This document shows, in pieces, positions 1 to 10,805 of a stretch of DNA of 64,000 bases. Position 1 is the first letter of the stretch, and the number at the start of each line of letters is the position of its first letter. Below the pieces are notes generated by a model. It was not told the origin of the DNA. It was given only the letters and a program-made list of their open reading frames with translations, and did not search any database. Where the stretch lies: positions 15,568,154 through 15,632,153 of the forward strand of contig NC_087091.1 of NCBI RefSeq assembly GCF_963855985.1. The letters run 5' to 3'. The DNA is from Ostrinia nubilalis (lineage: Eukaryota > Arthropoda > Insecta > Lepidoptera > Crambidae). The translations under genes were made by a program, and so were the position numbers.

Positions 1-176
1 TACTAGCGACCCGCCCGCTTCGCACGGGTGCTTAAGTATAATAAAAACCTTTTTCTTGAATCACTCTATCCAATAAAAAAACCGCATCAAAATCCGTTGC
101 GTAGTTTTAAAGATCAAAGCATACATACAGGACAGACAGCGGAAAGCGACTTTGTTTTATACTATGTAGTGATGTA
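1..176. mobile_element. Truncated retroelement 3' tail at window edge
   Basis: It begins with a CTAGCGACCCGCCCGCTTCGC-like end typical of lepidopteran RTE-type retroelement remnants. It ends in the conserved 'ACAGACAGCGG..AAGCGACTTTG' stretch. The element is cut by the window start, and no coding sequence remains. Confidence 0.6.
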
Positions 177-846
177 GTCGTATAGCTACGGTACGTTATA
201 ATGGCTGATCAGATTATGTAACCATCATCGAAAACAGCTTTGAAAGTAACTAATTTTCAATGAAATTAACCAGAAGCAAATATGAGGAATTTAAAACTAA
301 ATCATGTTTTCTCTTCATTGTAAAGCGGATTGTAAAGCGGCGTCATTTTCGTCGTGACCTCTTTATGTGGTTAAGGCTGAGATGCTATCGCCACATTTTG
401 AACTTTAGGCAGAGGATATACGGTTCAAAAAGGATGAAGAGATATTGTTATGGTAGATAATTCATTCCTGCAATGATAAATAATCTACCTACACGGCTAC
501 ACAAAACTCTTTTGTAACGGTACTGAGGTCAACCTATTTGCGTAAACTTACGCCTCATCGCTGTCGACATTGGCCAAACGTAGGTATTTTAACAGTAGAT
601 TATTTTAAATGTAAGATGGCATTATTTTTCTGGATAGGACTGAATTAAATGGAACAAATTCTCAAAATGATTAACTGTCCAGTAAAATATTGCAATGGTC
701 TAGCTTGCGCATAACTTAGTGCCTGAAGTATGAGAGAGGCACGGTAGGGTGTCTTTGTAGACGTCAAACGTCAGCGAGACTTCAGATTTGTATGCTCTGT
801 CACGTCATTATGTGTCAATCCAACCCCTCTCACCGCCGCTCCCATA
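177..846. other. Spacer without recognised gene
   Basis: AT-rich DNA. A 66-codon open frame at 260-460 has no recognisable motif and no splice or promoter context. I see nothing else I can name here. Confidence 0.5.
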
Positions 847-1089
847 CCTTAGGCCAGGGTTTCCCAATTTTTTTTTGCCAAGGAACCCTAATTGATTATA
901 CTTTTCCTAGCGGAACCCCCGTACTACTCCGCCCGCACGCCCTACCCCTCCCTTGTGCGTAAACAAGTCGGTGCGCGCGAACAACGTCGGTCACGAAACG
1001 TGGGATAATATTTTTTACGGAACCCTTGCGGCCTTTCCACGGAACCCCAGGGTTCCGCGGACCACCTTTCGGGAACCGCTGCCTTAGGC
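847..1089. mobile_element. hAT (Buster-type) MITE with 8-bp target duplication
   Basis: The element proper is 855-1081 (227 bp). It starts CAGGGTTTCCCAA and ends GGGAACCGCTG, the CAG...CTG ends of hAT transposons. It is flanked by identical 8-bp copies of ccttaggc (847-854 and 1082-1089). The duplication fits the Buster pattern nnnTAnnn. There is no transposase, so it is non-autonomous. Confidence 0.88.
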
Positions 1090-1474
1090 ACTGATTTAGT
1101 TAAGCTTGACCTATACCAACTAACCCGTTCCACTCTTCAGGAGTTCAAAACGTAGCGAAACGATCTCGAAAATCTTATGTCTATCGTGTGCCGTAGAGTT
1201 CCAATGTCCCAAATCACACCATGACGGTCATCGAACTCTCATTCGATTGCACCACGCAGTTTATAATTGACCTTGTTCAATTAAACACGGGCTATTAATA
1301 ATAAGGTATACCTTATCGCTTTTGTTTTTACCTACGTTACTCGATGTTCACGTTTAATGCCCTGCGTTTGAGAAAAACAACTTTATGTTACACTTATTAT
1401 TGATTTATAACCTTCATGTACCTGAATAGGTTAAGCATAGATAGAGCCCACTGTAATATGCATTTTTACCCATA
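1090..1474. other. Spacer without recognised gene
   Basis: AT-rich sequence with no open frame longer than chance and no repeat I recognise. Confidence 0.5.
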
Positions 1475-1605
1475 GTTATTTAATTTTTAGCGTTAAGAGT
1501 CGCATCTCAAATAGCTCTGTTGGAAGAGCAGTCGCCCGGCAAGCGGAAGGTCGTGGGTTCGATTCTCGCCTTAGGCAGTTCGATGTTTTCAAGTTGTTTA
1601 TAATC
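1475..1605 (+). mobile_element. tRNA-derived SINE
   Basis: A tRNA-like core contains a D-arm (GCTC...GAGC), a 7-nt anticodon-like loop and a B box GGTTCGATTC. The 3' body TTAGGCAGTTCGAT...CAAGTT follows. The same unit recurs at 38573-38685, and partly at 43665-43832 and 62700-62836. It is a repeat, not a working tRNA: the base before the anticodon-like triplet is C instead of the invariant U, and stems carry mismatches. Confidence 0.7.
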
Positions 1606-1757
1606 TTCAAATTTTTACCCATGTTTATGAATAAATTATATTTAATTTGATTTGATAACCTGACGCCTAGTAATTAAATTCGTCGCGGGTTCCAAGCTTC
1701 CAAGATAGTGAGCTACCCAACCTTCAATGGTTGTATTGTATTTCACTGGAGGCTAAA

Positions 1758-2018
1758 CTATAGATAAGTGGTTCTTAACCTTTAAGTCACGAGGGACCAT
1801 TTTACCAAATTTCTGTCTTGTCAGGGACCACTTTTTTTTTCAAAATCCTATGAAAGTTGAGGTCGATTTCTCGCCCACTGTGCGCCGTTTGCGTGGTGTT
1901 GGCTCGACTCATCACGTCACGTCACTTGTTTATTACGATGTCTTCGTGGACCACTTGGAATGTCTCCAGGGATCACCAGTCGTCCGCGGACCACCGGTTA
2001 AGAACCACTGCTATAGAT
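1758..2018. mobile_element. hAT (Buster-type) MITE with 8-bp target duplication
   Basis: The element 1766-2010 (245 bp) has inverted ends AAGTGGTTCTTAACC and GGTTAAGAACCACTG. The first base has mutated from the expected C. It is flanked by perfect 8-bp copies of ctatagat (1758-1765 and 2011-2018), again with TA at the centre. Its interior differs from the element at 855-1081, so it belongs to another subfamily. The 60-codon open frame inside it is not a gene. Confidence 0.9.
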
Positions 2019-2426
2019 GCTGATTATACTAAACTATAGAGTTTCGGTAATGGGAAAAAATTGTAGAATTGGTCCAGTTCTTCAGCAGTGAAGGCAAGTT
2101 TCTTGGTCTGAAGTAAGATAGTACCAGGAGCAAGCGGTGACGTAAGCCATAGGCGGGATTTTCCACATAATCCTCATTGACTCTGTTTCTCAACTTTTTT
2201 GGGGATGGGAATGAGTAGAGAAAGCCTACGATACCCCATAGTTGATGGGGAGAGTCAATGGGAATAGTGATTTGTTGATGAATCTCAGTTCTTCCAAACT
2301 CAAAACACCTTTGGACTAATGTTCGTCACTATTCTGGAAAAAAAAATGCGCCAAAATATCTTTGACAATCGTATTGACGTCAGAACGACATGATACATAC
2401 AACAGAAACAACAAGAGACTAGGAGC
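2019..2426. other. Spacer without recognised gene
   Basis: No open frame of interest and no recognised repeat. The last ~30 bases grade into the satellite that follows. Confidence 0.5.
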
Positions 2427-3333
2427 AATTGTTTGCATTGATACAAACGACAATAGCTGCGATAAGACAGTCCTGTGTGTTTGCATTGTCACGGACGGGG
2501 AAGCCTCATAGAATCTAGGGCAGGGCGTAGCTTAGTGGCCAGACGGAGCGATTTTAGCGGCGCTTAATACATTCAACCAAAATGAAGCAATAAAGAATTA
2601 AAAAAACAAAAGACAAGTAGCAATTGTTTGCCATGATACAAACAACAATAGCTGCGATAAGACAGTCCTGTACCATGCATTGTCATGGACGGGGAAGCCT
2701 CAGAGAATCTAGGGCAGGGCGTAGCTTAGTGGTCAGACAGAGCGATTTTTGCGGCGCTTAATACATTCAACCAAAATGAAGCAATAAAGAATTAAAAAAA
2801 CAAAAGACAAGTAGCAACTGTTTGCCATGATACAAACAACAATAGCTGCGATAAGACAGTCCTGTACCATGCATTGTCATGGACGGGGAAGCCTCAGAGA
2901 ATCTAGGGCAGGGCGTAGCTTAGTGGTCAGACAGAGCGATTTTTGCGGCGCTTAATACATTCAACCAAAATGAAGCAATAAAGAATTAAAAAAACAAAAG
3001 ACAAGTAGCAATTGTTTGCCATGATACAAACAACAATAGCTGCGATAAGACAGTCCTGTACCATGCATTGTCATGGACGGGGAAGCCTCAGAGAATCTAG
3101 GGCAGAGCGTAGCTTAGTGGCAAGACGGAGCGATTTTTGCGGCGCTAAATACATTCAACCAAAATGAAGCAATAAATAATAAAAAGAATTACAACAACAA
3201 CAGAATCAACAAACGACAATAGCTGCGAATAAGACAGTCCTGTGTTTGCATTGTCATGGACGGGGAAGCCTCATAGAATCTAGGGCAGGGCGTAGCTTAT
3301 TGGCCAGACGGAGCGATTTGCGACGCTAAATTA
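2427..3333. repeat. Tandem satellite, 194-bp period, ~4.7 copies
   Basis: The landmark CAATTGTTTGC (CAACTG in copy 3) recurs at 2427, 2621, 2815 and 3009, exactly 194 bp apart. A fifth, diverged partial copy starts near 3203. Each unit contains GATAAGACAGTCCTGT, GGACGGGGAAGCCTCA and GGGCGTAGCTTAGTGG. Copies 2-4 are nearly identical; the outer copies are more diverged, as expected for growth by unequal exchange from the middle. There is no coding frame. Confidence 0.92.
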
Positions 3334-3462
3334 ATTAGGTTCAATGCCGAGGTCGCGGCTAAGCCAGTACGGAATCTAATCTTTATTATGATAATAATAT
3401 AAATTAAAGTGCTTATGTCTAGACTTTTTATTAATTATTACGTTATAACACAATACAAAACG

Positions 3463-3549
3463 GCCAGGTAGGCCTAGGCCGTGATAAGCTCGTACGTTTG
3501 TCATCTAAAATCAATAAGATTTTTATCACGGGGCGCATCCTAACCTGGC
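3463..3549. mobile_element. Short inverted-repeat MITE
   Basis: An 87-bp fold-back begins GCCAGGTAGGCCTAGG and ends GCATCCTAACCTGGC, with inner pairing GTGATAA/TTATCAC. It shares its TATCACGG..GCGCATCCTA end with 5211-5284. Confidence 0.65.
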
Positions 3550-3868
3550 TTGATGTTATTTTCATTTGTTACACTCATAACTTTGGATAAAAACAGTTCT
3601 TTAGAATAGAAAAAAATATACTGTAAAAAATCACTGTTATTTTTTTACCAAAATCCGATTGTTATTTTGGAACAATTTAGTTCATGCATGATTTTATTCG
3701 TTATTTAATCTTAAGGAAAATGTGCCGTTGACAATTGGACTGTTTTATTGGGACTGCATATTGAAATACATTTTGAATAGGTACTTCTTTCCTATTCAAT
3801 TTAAACTGCGGTAGGTAATTGTCTGACTATCCTGTTTTGTTGGATTGAAAAAAGCTGGTCGACCCTAA
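3550..3868. other. Spacer without recognised gene
   Basis: AT-rich sequence. I see no coding, RNA or repeat feature. Confidence 0.5.
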
Positions 3869-4013
3869 CTCCCGTATTCACAAACAATGCTTGCTTAAGT
3901 GAAGCAGCAAATCGAACGCACAGCGTTGAATAGAGCTCTGTGATTGGTTCGTGTGTCATCCTGTGCGTCCACGCGCACTGTGAGACATAGAAATGTTTGT
4001 GAATACTGGCGTA
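3869..4013. mobile_element. MITE with 'CCCGTATTCACAAAC' inverted ends, copy 1
   Basis: Terminal inverted repeats are CCCGTATTCACAAAC and GTTTGTGAATACTGG. The interior has GAACGCACAGCGTTGAATAG and GTGCGTCCACGCGCACTGTG. Other copies are at 29851-29999, 49131-49281 and 50353-50462. Better-preserved copies have TA at both edges, which suggests a Tc1/mariner-type TA duplication. Confidence 0.8.
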
Positions 4014-4728
4014 AGTATAATTTACTTGACCTATATATAATTTATATCACCATCTTTTGCTCCTTAGAGAAATACAATTCCGCTACTCGCTCATACCGTA
4101 GCCCCACCTTTTCCACTCACATGTTGTTACGCGGGAAGCCGACAGAAATAGATCACTTTGCCAGTCGGCGTCGGCGTGAATCAGCCGAAAGCAACAACAT
4201 AACATATGTACAGTCGCGGAATGAAAAGGTTCGTCACCTTAGTGTCAGTTTTCGCTTGCAGTAGGTACTGTAAGAGTCAAACCTGCCAACATAACAGTGC
4301 AAGAAACAGTGCTGCTAACATTTAAATAAATATGACGTTTGCTAACGAATAAGGTTTTGCTTGTGCAATGTTACAAAATGTAGTTTTTTTAATTTAATAG
4401 ATAATGGCAGGTTGAACTAACAAGAAGGTTTTAGTTTATCAATCATAATAATCTTCTTGACAAGTTAAATCGTCGAACAACTTTGATCTGAATAATTTTG
4501 AACCTTACTGACGAACAGTTAAAGATTATTTTCTCTAACTCGAGATTATTCTGTAACATAGTTTCAAAAGGTAATATGTGCTCGCGATTCGTTGAAGGAA
4601 TCAATTTGAAAACTGACGAACCTTTTCATTCCGTGACTGTACAACAGCACAACAAGCTAAACACTGGCAACTTATTCCGTTGTGTTATGTGCTATTTTGC
4701 AACAAAATAATGTTGGTATAGTCTGCTT
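4014..4728. other. Spacer with an unassigned 70-codon open frame
   Basis: The open frame at 4498-4710 (+) is AT-rich, begins without an ATG (TTG), shows no recognised motif and has no splice or promoter context. I do not treat it as a gene. Nothing else stands out. Confidence 0.4.
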
Positions 4729-4894
4729 GCTTACCATGAGTTTACGTTAGGTGTGCTCGCTAGCGACTACGTCAAAAAAATCTGTGAAGATTTTAGTACT
4801 TGGAACTAGCGCCGCTGTACAATTTGTCATACATTTAATGTCAATTTTTTACGCAGTCGCTAGCGAGCACACGTAACGTAAACTCATGGTAAGC
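4729..4894. mobile_element. Palindromic MITE with ~40-bp inverted ends
   Basis: The left end GCTTACCATGAGTTTACGTT and the right end AACGTAAACTCATGGTAAGC pair perfectly. The arms continue with GTGCTCGCTAGCGACT / AGTCGCTAGCGAGCAC. It directly abuts the next MITE. Confidence 0.82.
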
Positions 4895-5003
4895 AGCGTC
4901 AAATAGTTCGTGACACACAAAGTGGCCAAAAAGTTGACAACACAACCTAACAAAGATGTGTTGCACATAGGCTACTTTGGATATCACGAAGTATTTGACG
5001 CTG
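4894..5003. mobile_element. MITE with CAGCGTCAAATA ends, copy 1
   Basis: The 110-bp element starts CAGCGTCAAATAGTTCGTGA and ends TCACGAAGTATTTGACGCTG (about 20 of 22 bases paired). A longer relative occupies 36476-36905. Confidence 0.78.
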
Positions 5004-5078
5004 ACTGTACTTCATGTTAATGTGTACTCCGAGCTAATGACTGTTTTGCTGCAACTGCAGTTAGAGGCTGATTAAATG

Positions 5079-5138
5079 ATTATAGAGTAGACCCTTATGC
5101 TGCATATTGCATAAGGGTGTACTTAGCCACTCTATAAT
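5079..5138. repeat. Short hairpin
   Basis: Outer arms ATTATAGAGT/ACTCTATAAT and inner arms CCTTATGC/GCATAAGG form a broken stem of about 60 bp. It is probably a very small MITE. Confidence 0.6.
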
Positions 5139-5210
5139 GTTTGTGTTAACCACTTGGCGACTTTTAAAAATCTTTGTGAGAACTGTTGATGCTAATTTAT
5201 TTGTCCTGTA

Positions 5211-5284
5211 AGCCTAGGATGCGTGCCGCGATAAGCGATTTTGACGTCGATAAAGTATATCACGGCGCGCATCCTAGCCCGGCT
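5211..5284. mobile_element. Short inverted-repeat MITE, relative of 3463-3549
   Basis: The left arm AGCCTAGGATGCGTGCCGCG pairs with the right arm ending CGCGCATCCTAGCCCGGCT. The left arm lacks a few bases. Confidence 0.65.
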
Positions 5285-5764
5285 GGTAGAAGTTAGTGCC
5301 TGCATAAAGTTTCTGGCCAGTAGAGATAGAAGATAATTTTATCTTGCATTTTTTTAACCATGCTCATTTTGAGCACGTTGGTAAAGTTTGATATGACGAC
5401 TTTTAGGCCGGCCTACGCGAAAGCGGCACATTTTTAGAGCTAGCAATACAAGACTTTGATTTTCTCAATGAATATGACACGGGGAAAGCCATATGTGTCT
5501 CTCGTAGAACTGACAACCGTTGTTTGCACGGCCATTTTTCCAGAAGGTTCTCGACGCGACGCATTGGAAGACATAGTAGAGCCCGATCGATGGCCTAGTT
5601 AGGGTTGCGGGAAGCCAGAGATTTTCGCCGTGGGGTTCTATAGGCGAAGCCAGTAACAGTGTACTGACAGTTGCGATAAATGCTAATTTTGCAACAAAGA
5701 AATATAGTTGGATGTGTTGCCGACTGTATTACTAGGGGCTGCAATGATGATAAAACAACCACAA
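5285..5764. other. Spacer without recognised gene
   Basis: The only structure seen is a small palindrome TGCTCATTTTGAGCA near 5363. Open frames that begin at 5680-5708 run into the retroelement fragment that follows. Confidence 0.45.
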
Positions 5765-5938
5765 TGGGGAAGATCTTGGACTGGATTTCATCTGATGGAG
5801 AAAGAGATCAGGTCAAAGGTGGAAGCGAACTTCACCCGGAATGCTCTACCTACATCAAAGGAACTGGCTATCTTACCTCCAAAAGCCGACACACAACAAT
5901 ATTGTTGTTATGGCTTAGTTAATTTGGTGATGGCAAGG
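5765..5938 (+). mobile_element. Retroelement/SINE body fragment, family A copy 1
   Basis: It contains GGTGGAAGCGAACTTCACCC and GAACTGGCTATCTTACCTCC followed by an ACACAACAAT stretch. The same order is seen at 18160-18405 and 58005-58205. The 144-codon open frame over this region (5708-6142) is largely repeat sequence and not a gene. Confidence 0.65.
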
Positions 5939-6959
5939 ACCTACCACCTACCAAGTATACACCGGAAACTATTTAATAGGTCATTAGAATTCAGCGTCAT
6001 TTGTTACCATGGCTTAGACCTGACGTCTCTGGTTCTATACTCTTCATACATCAAAACTATTTTCATAAATTCGGAAACTGAACCAAGTCATACTAAAAAT
6101 ATACCCTGTTGTTATCTTGACCATGAACTGGAATGTAAGTAAAATGTACGCGTCTAAAAACAAACCATTCGAAATTTCTCGATGGCGCGTAGAAGCGAGG
6201 AAGCGATTATTCCGCAAGCGACTTCCGAAGCGTTTACGAGTGGTTGGGCAATAGGGGCAGCCCTGAAGGGTTAGCTACAAAGTGCTCTTTTTGAACCATT
6301 AAACGAATTTTACCTGTCACATAGTTTATTAAGGCCCAATTCGACCAAACTTTTATCCGAGAATAACTCCTGGTATAACTGGCACATTGACAGTTTCAGT
6401 ATTGGAAATATGTCAAAATGTCGAATAACTGACGATTTATTCTGAGATTAATGCCTCCTGCCTGACTGACTCCTGTTTGTTCGCGTCCACCCTGAAGGGC
6501 ATTTTAAGTGTCAATGCTTGGTCATTTCTGCGAAATGAACTGTCGGTTTTTGCGAAAAGAAAGTTTTTTAAGGACTTAAATATAGGCCACACATGTTGTA
6601 TTTATATGGCTATTGGCGAATTTTTCCAGTAGTTTCGGAGCATATTCAATTTAGACATAAACAAATCTTTCCTCTGTATAATATTGTGTAGATTATTTTA
6701 GTTGGTAAATTGATGTCTGGAATAACACAGCTATTACAATTTAACTTGACAATTCGCAGCGATGAAAATATGTCGGTTGGCCGGTTTTTTGAGGTCGAAT
6801 GTGTTTGCCCTTCATTCAGTAGATTGTAGCCACGAGGGCAAACATTGTAACGAGTTTTGATCGCCGGATTTTAGAGGATTATATTTTACTAAAAACGTCA
6901 TATCAAAGTAAACATTGTAGCATCCTGTGCCGCTGTAAAAGGTACTATCAATACTTAAT
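5939..6959. other. Spacer without recognised gene
   Basis: AT-rich sequence. I recognise no gene, RNA or repeat here. Confidence 0.45.
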
Positions 6960-7165
6960 ATTATAAAGCTGAAGAGTTAGAGCTAATCTCAGGAATTACT
7001 GGTTCGATTTTAAAAAAGCATTGGATGGATAGCTCAATTATAGAGGAAGGCAGGCTTTTTACACTACCCTATAGCCGATAGGTGTGGAGTAGTAAAGAAA
7101 GAAAAATTTTGCAAAAACGGGAAATATCCAAACTATTTTGCCGCGTTCGAAGCCGCGGGCACAGC
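6960..7165 (+). mobile_element. RTE-type retroelement 3' fragment
   Basis: It carries the diagnostic order 'AATCTCAGGAATTACTGGTT', a 'GTGGAGTAGTAAAG' block, an AAAAACGGGAAA block and the end 'GCCGCGGGCACAGCTA'. A second copy lies at 25378-25583. Confidence 0.72.
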
Positions 7166-10124
7166 TACTTTTAGAATAAAATTGTTGATGTGCTGTCGAC
7201 TCTACACTCTACTATTCTTCTTTACATATTAAGTTACTACATTTTTCTCACGTTTTTCTCACGAAATTCCAACAAATATAAAGTAAATGAATGAAGCAAT
7301 ATATCGCGTCTGGGTTTTCAAAGCCCATATGACACCGGCTCTGACGTGTAAAGGGGGTCTTTATTGTCAGGTAAGTTGACACGGCCTATAAAGTATTGGG
7401 CTAGTCTAAAATAGAACCAGCAACGAGGGATCGATAGCGCTCTCCCGCTGCCTCTAAGTATTTATGTCACGTTGGGTTAACTAATTTTCGTCGGGATAAA
7501 GTAAAATGAAGAGCCCGTTATTTTTCTTCAAGTTCTTAATGGTCTGTTAGGAATTTATCTACAACTTTTATCATAAATATCTCGTAAGATATCTGACAGA
7601 TGAAGACACCGGTAATCCGGTTAGATAGAAGCTTTTATTTGTTAGATAGCGTTTCATTATGTCAGATATAAAACTTTATTAGGAAATGAAGAACTGGGCC
7701 TTAGGTCTCACAAAATTTTTAATAAATTATTGTTTTTAAATCATTGTAAAACATAATAATAATCCAAGTCTTGCACCAATTACGTAGCTGTAGCACTATT
7801 TAATAATGCCGAACTAGGATTTCAGCATCAAACAAATAATTTTTACGTTCTTTACCACCGTTTGTTCGCAAATTGTTTACGCGGAACACACATGCTGGTC
7901 CTAACTGAGTAGATCTCGGTTAACATTTATTATTGGATTTACAATAATAATTTCAGCTGAACTCACAAACGATATTATTCAAAATCTTAGTTCAATGGCA
8001 GTAAACAAGGGTCAAATTCGTTGACATAAAATTTGTTTTTTTGTTTTTTTACTATCCCGCGGATTTATTGCCGCAGTGATTCTGCCAATGTCAAGTGCTC
8101 AAGGAGACACATACTTATTTCGTTTCAGTATTTTAGATAATGCTGCATGCAGTCTTTTCCCTATTTTAAATACTAAAATATTTAAGGTATAGGTTGTACC
8201 TACCTCACATCATTTCAATGTTATCAATTTTATGATGATCAAGTAGTGTTGAGATTGCTATACCGAATGTCGACCTGATGAATCCTTCTTGACTTAACGA
8301 ATAACGACTGGCCAGTACGAAATTATCTTTATACATCGAGTAGTTTCGATCTATTCATTTCAAACAACGACCTACTCGAAAAACCATGGTTTCACTGGAA
8401 AGTTCTACAACATACGTAGAGATAATATCATTAAGGCTTGGTATTTCTTCTAAAGTAGGTATTTCGCGCTGTCAAAATCTGCGCGCGCAATTCTTCGCCG
8501 AAAACAGCGCGTCAAAGAGCTCCCGCCACAATTTCCAGCTACACAGTATAGAAATACGCAGTTGGTTAGGTTAGGTTGACTTCCTTCCCTTCAAGCGTCA
8601 CACTCACAACACTTTCTAATACAAATCATATCCAAGTGATACAAATTAAAACACCTTTCAGACTTTTTGGGAATATATTCTAGAATCGAATAAATATAAA
8701 ATATAACTGCAGAAGTAAACACGGTTCAAAGTGGCCGTGGCGTCGCCCGACCTTCTGGAAGTGCTGCGCCGGCTTAAAGAATTTCAAGATTACGTCACCC
8801 GACCTATCGGTAGGCCCTTGGGAGCTTGAGCGATTGGAATTTTTTTTTATGATAAGTTACTCTTAGTAGCGATTATTTAGAGCTTGGATAATAAATTTAA
8901 TTATAGTTGTTGCAATTCACGAAGCTTTGCATGTGGTTAATAACATTAATCAGTATAGGTACGCATCAATTTTGTTCAGTCTCTTTGTTTATTAATAAAT
9001 AAAAATATCATACTAAAATTGCAGAAACATATTTGTTTGTTTTGGTCTGGGTGTTTTCTTTCTATAATATGTATGACGTATGTACGGGGTTCTGAACCTA
9101 TCGAAAATTGCTATGAGCATCACACGCGGTTACCTGCGTACCTCTGTGCACTCATGGGAGTTTAAGCAGAGGTCCCTAGAGTTTGACTTTGAGCTTTGTT
9201 TATAGTCATTACGAATCAGACTGATGGGAAACTGCACTGTCTTGAATTCGAAAGGGTAATTTGACGGTGTTTGGGGAATTCTAGGAATAAATACAGAGTC
9301 TCCTCATTGAGATTGAGACATTTCAATTTGAGATTTCACTTGACATTGAACACAATCTGAAATGGAGTTTTCAAACACTTGTAAAAATAAAAAGTAATTA
9401 AATCAAAGGCACTAAGTAGTATTGATATCAACTTCGAAGAAAATGACTGCCAAAATTACTTTGTACCCGTTCCACACGTCTTTCATGAATTATATTAAGG
9501 TATTGTTAAACTAAATTTCAAGTAGATTGAACCAAGGAATCACTTTGTCCCATACAAACTTTGCCCCCTTTTTTCACCCCCTTCATTTCATGACCCCATT
9601 TCGGAAAATCTTTTCTTATGAGATGTCTACGTCATAAAAAGAACACACCTTCCAACTTTCAGGTCTCTACGATATCCGTCAGTCATTTAGGACAAAGCAT
9701 TTTTATTAGTTGTTCAAAACTCTATCGTTCCAGGTATGTCATTGACAGGAGGGCGCTACTATCTTAATGGGTTATTCATTAGTCCACTTGACATTTCAGA
9801 ATCGTTTGACTTTAGATACCTAAGCGATTTGATATTCGGAGTCTTTTAATGAAATCAAGTTCTGAAATAACTTGAGGTGTTGTACCCGATCAAGCTTTTC
9901 ATTGCAGGACAGTTAAATAATTTTATTATTAGTTTCTTCTCTAAGTCTTAATTTGTCAGAGTAGGTAAAGGCTCCATGAGAGCAAAATTTAGCCATATAA
10001 TAGTTTTTAATTTTTTTCTTGAAATATTTGACGCCTTGTAATCTCTCGTTAATATAGGTCCACACAAATAAAGAATGTTTGACTTCGACTTTAATAATTA
10101 TGCTCTTACATAATTATAAATAAA
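7166..10124. other. Long AT-rich spacer
   Basis: No gene is identified. Two details stand out. At 8563-8575 there is a two-unit TTAGG run. At 8727-8839 there is a GC-rich stretch with a short open frame. Around 10065-10090 a GTTTGACTTCGACTTT run resembles a retroelement tail. The rest is featureless to me. Confidence 0.4.
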
Positions 10125-10320
10125 CTAGCTTTCCGCCCGCCGCTTCACCCGCGTGGAATTTTTTGGTTTTTATATAACCTATTATTACACTCAGATATAA
10201 TGTGGCTTTCTATTGGTGAAAGATTTTTTAAAATCAGTTCAGTAGATCCCGAGATTACCCCTTACAATTTAACAAATATACAAACACACAAACTTTACCT
10301 CTTTATAATATTAGATTATA
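10125..10320 (+). mobile_element. RTE-type retroelement tail ('AACTAGCTTTCCGCCCGC')
   Basis: It begins ACTAGCTTTCCGCCCGCCGC and ends in an ATAATATTAGA motif. The start is shared with 32404-32665 and 55324-55590, and in reverse with 34629-34857 and 38925-39147. Confidence 0.7.
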
Positions 10321-10369
10321 GATAGGTAATTTGAAACCCTATTTTGTTTTATTCTTTTTTTTATTTTAA

Positions 10370-10444
10370 ATATTTCACGATCCAAACTAATATTTACTGT
10401 AAGTAAATGCTAAATAGTAAATATTAGTTTGGATTGTGAAATAT
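10370..10444. repeat. Near-perfect inverted repeat, 29-bp arms
   Basis: The arms 10370-10398 and 10416-10444 pair with a single mismatch around a 17-nt loop. The arm core is CCAAACTAATATTTACT. It lies between two retroelement fragments and may be a minimal MITE. Confidence 0.8.
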
Positions 10445-10449
10445 CCTAC

Positions 10450-10805
10450 TAATATTATAAAGGCGAAAGTTTGGATGTCATGATGTCTGGATGTCTGGAT
10501 GTTTGTTACTCCTTCACGCAAAAACTACTGAACGGATTTTGTTGAAACTTTACAGTATTAGCATTATGACGATATGTGGCAAATAAATTTCAATAAATAA
10601 ATAAGACGTGTCTAAAAGCGCCATCTATCGGCATTGGTTAAAATCTACAGCACTGGACAAACTACGGTATGACGTTCGTAAATATACATTCGGGGGAAAC
10701 CGTGAAACGCCATCTATCAACATGGGTAAAATGAGGTAAAACATCATATCTAACGGGGGTAAAACGAGGTCCACGCGAACGAAGTCGCGGGCGGCCGCTA
10801 GTTTA
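10450..10805 (-). mobile_element. RTE-type retroelement remnant
   Basis: It reads ATAAAGGCGAAAGTTTGGATG, then CTACTGAACGGATTTTG, and ends GAAGTCGCGGGCGGCCGCTAG. These are the landmarks of a common lepidopteran RTE tail, here in reverse orientation. Confidence 0.7.

Noticed and set aside
3944..4264. 106-codon + strand frame
   Set aside because: It begins in a MITE whose other copies have no such frame, and has no motif.
4498..4710. 70-codon frame beginning NLTDEQLKII
   Set aside because: Non-ATG start, AT-rich, no motif, no splice signals and a single short frame.
5708..6142. A 144-codon + strand open frame
   Set aside because: Its first part is retroelement/SINE sequence shared with 18160 and 58005. 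The rest is AT-rich without motifs.
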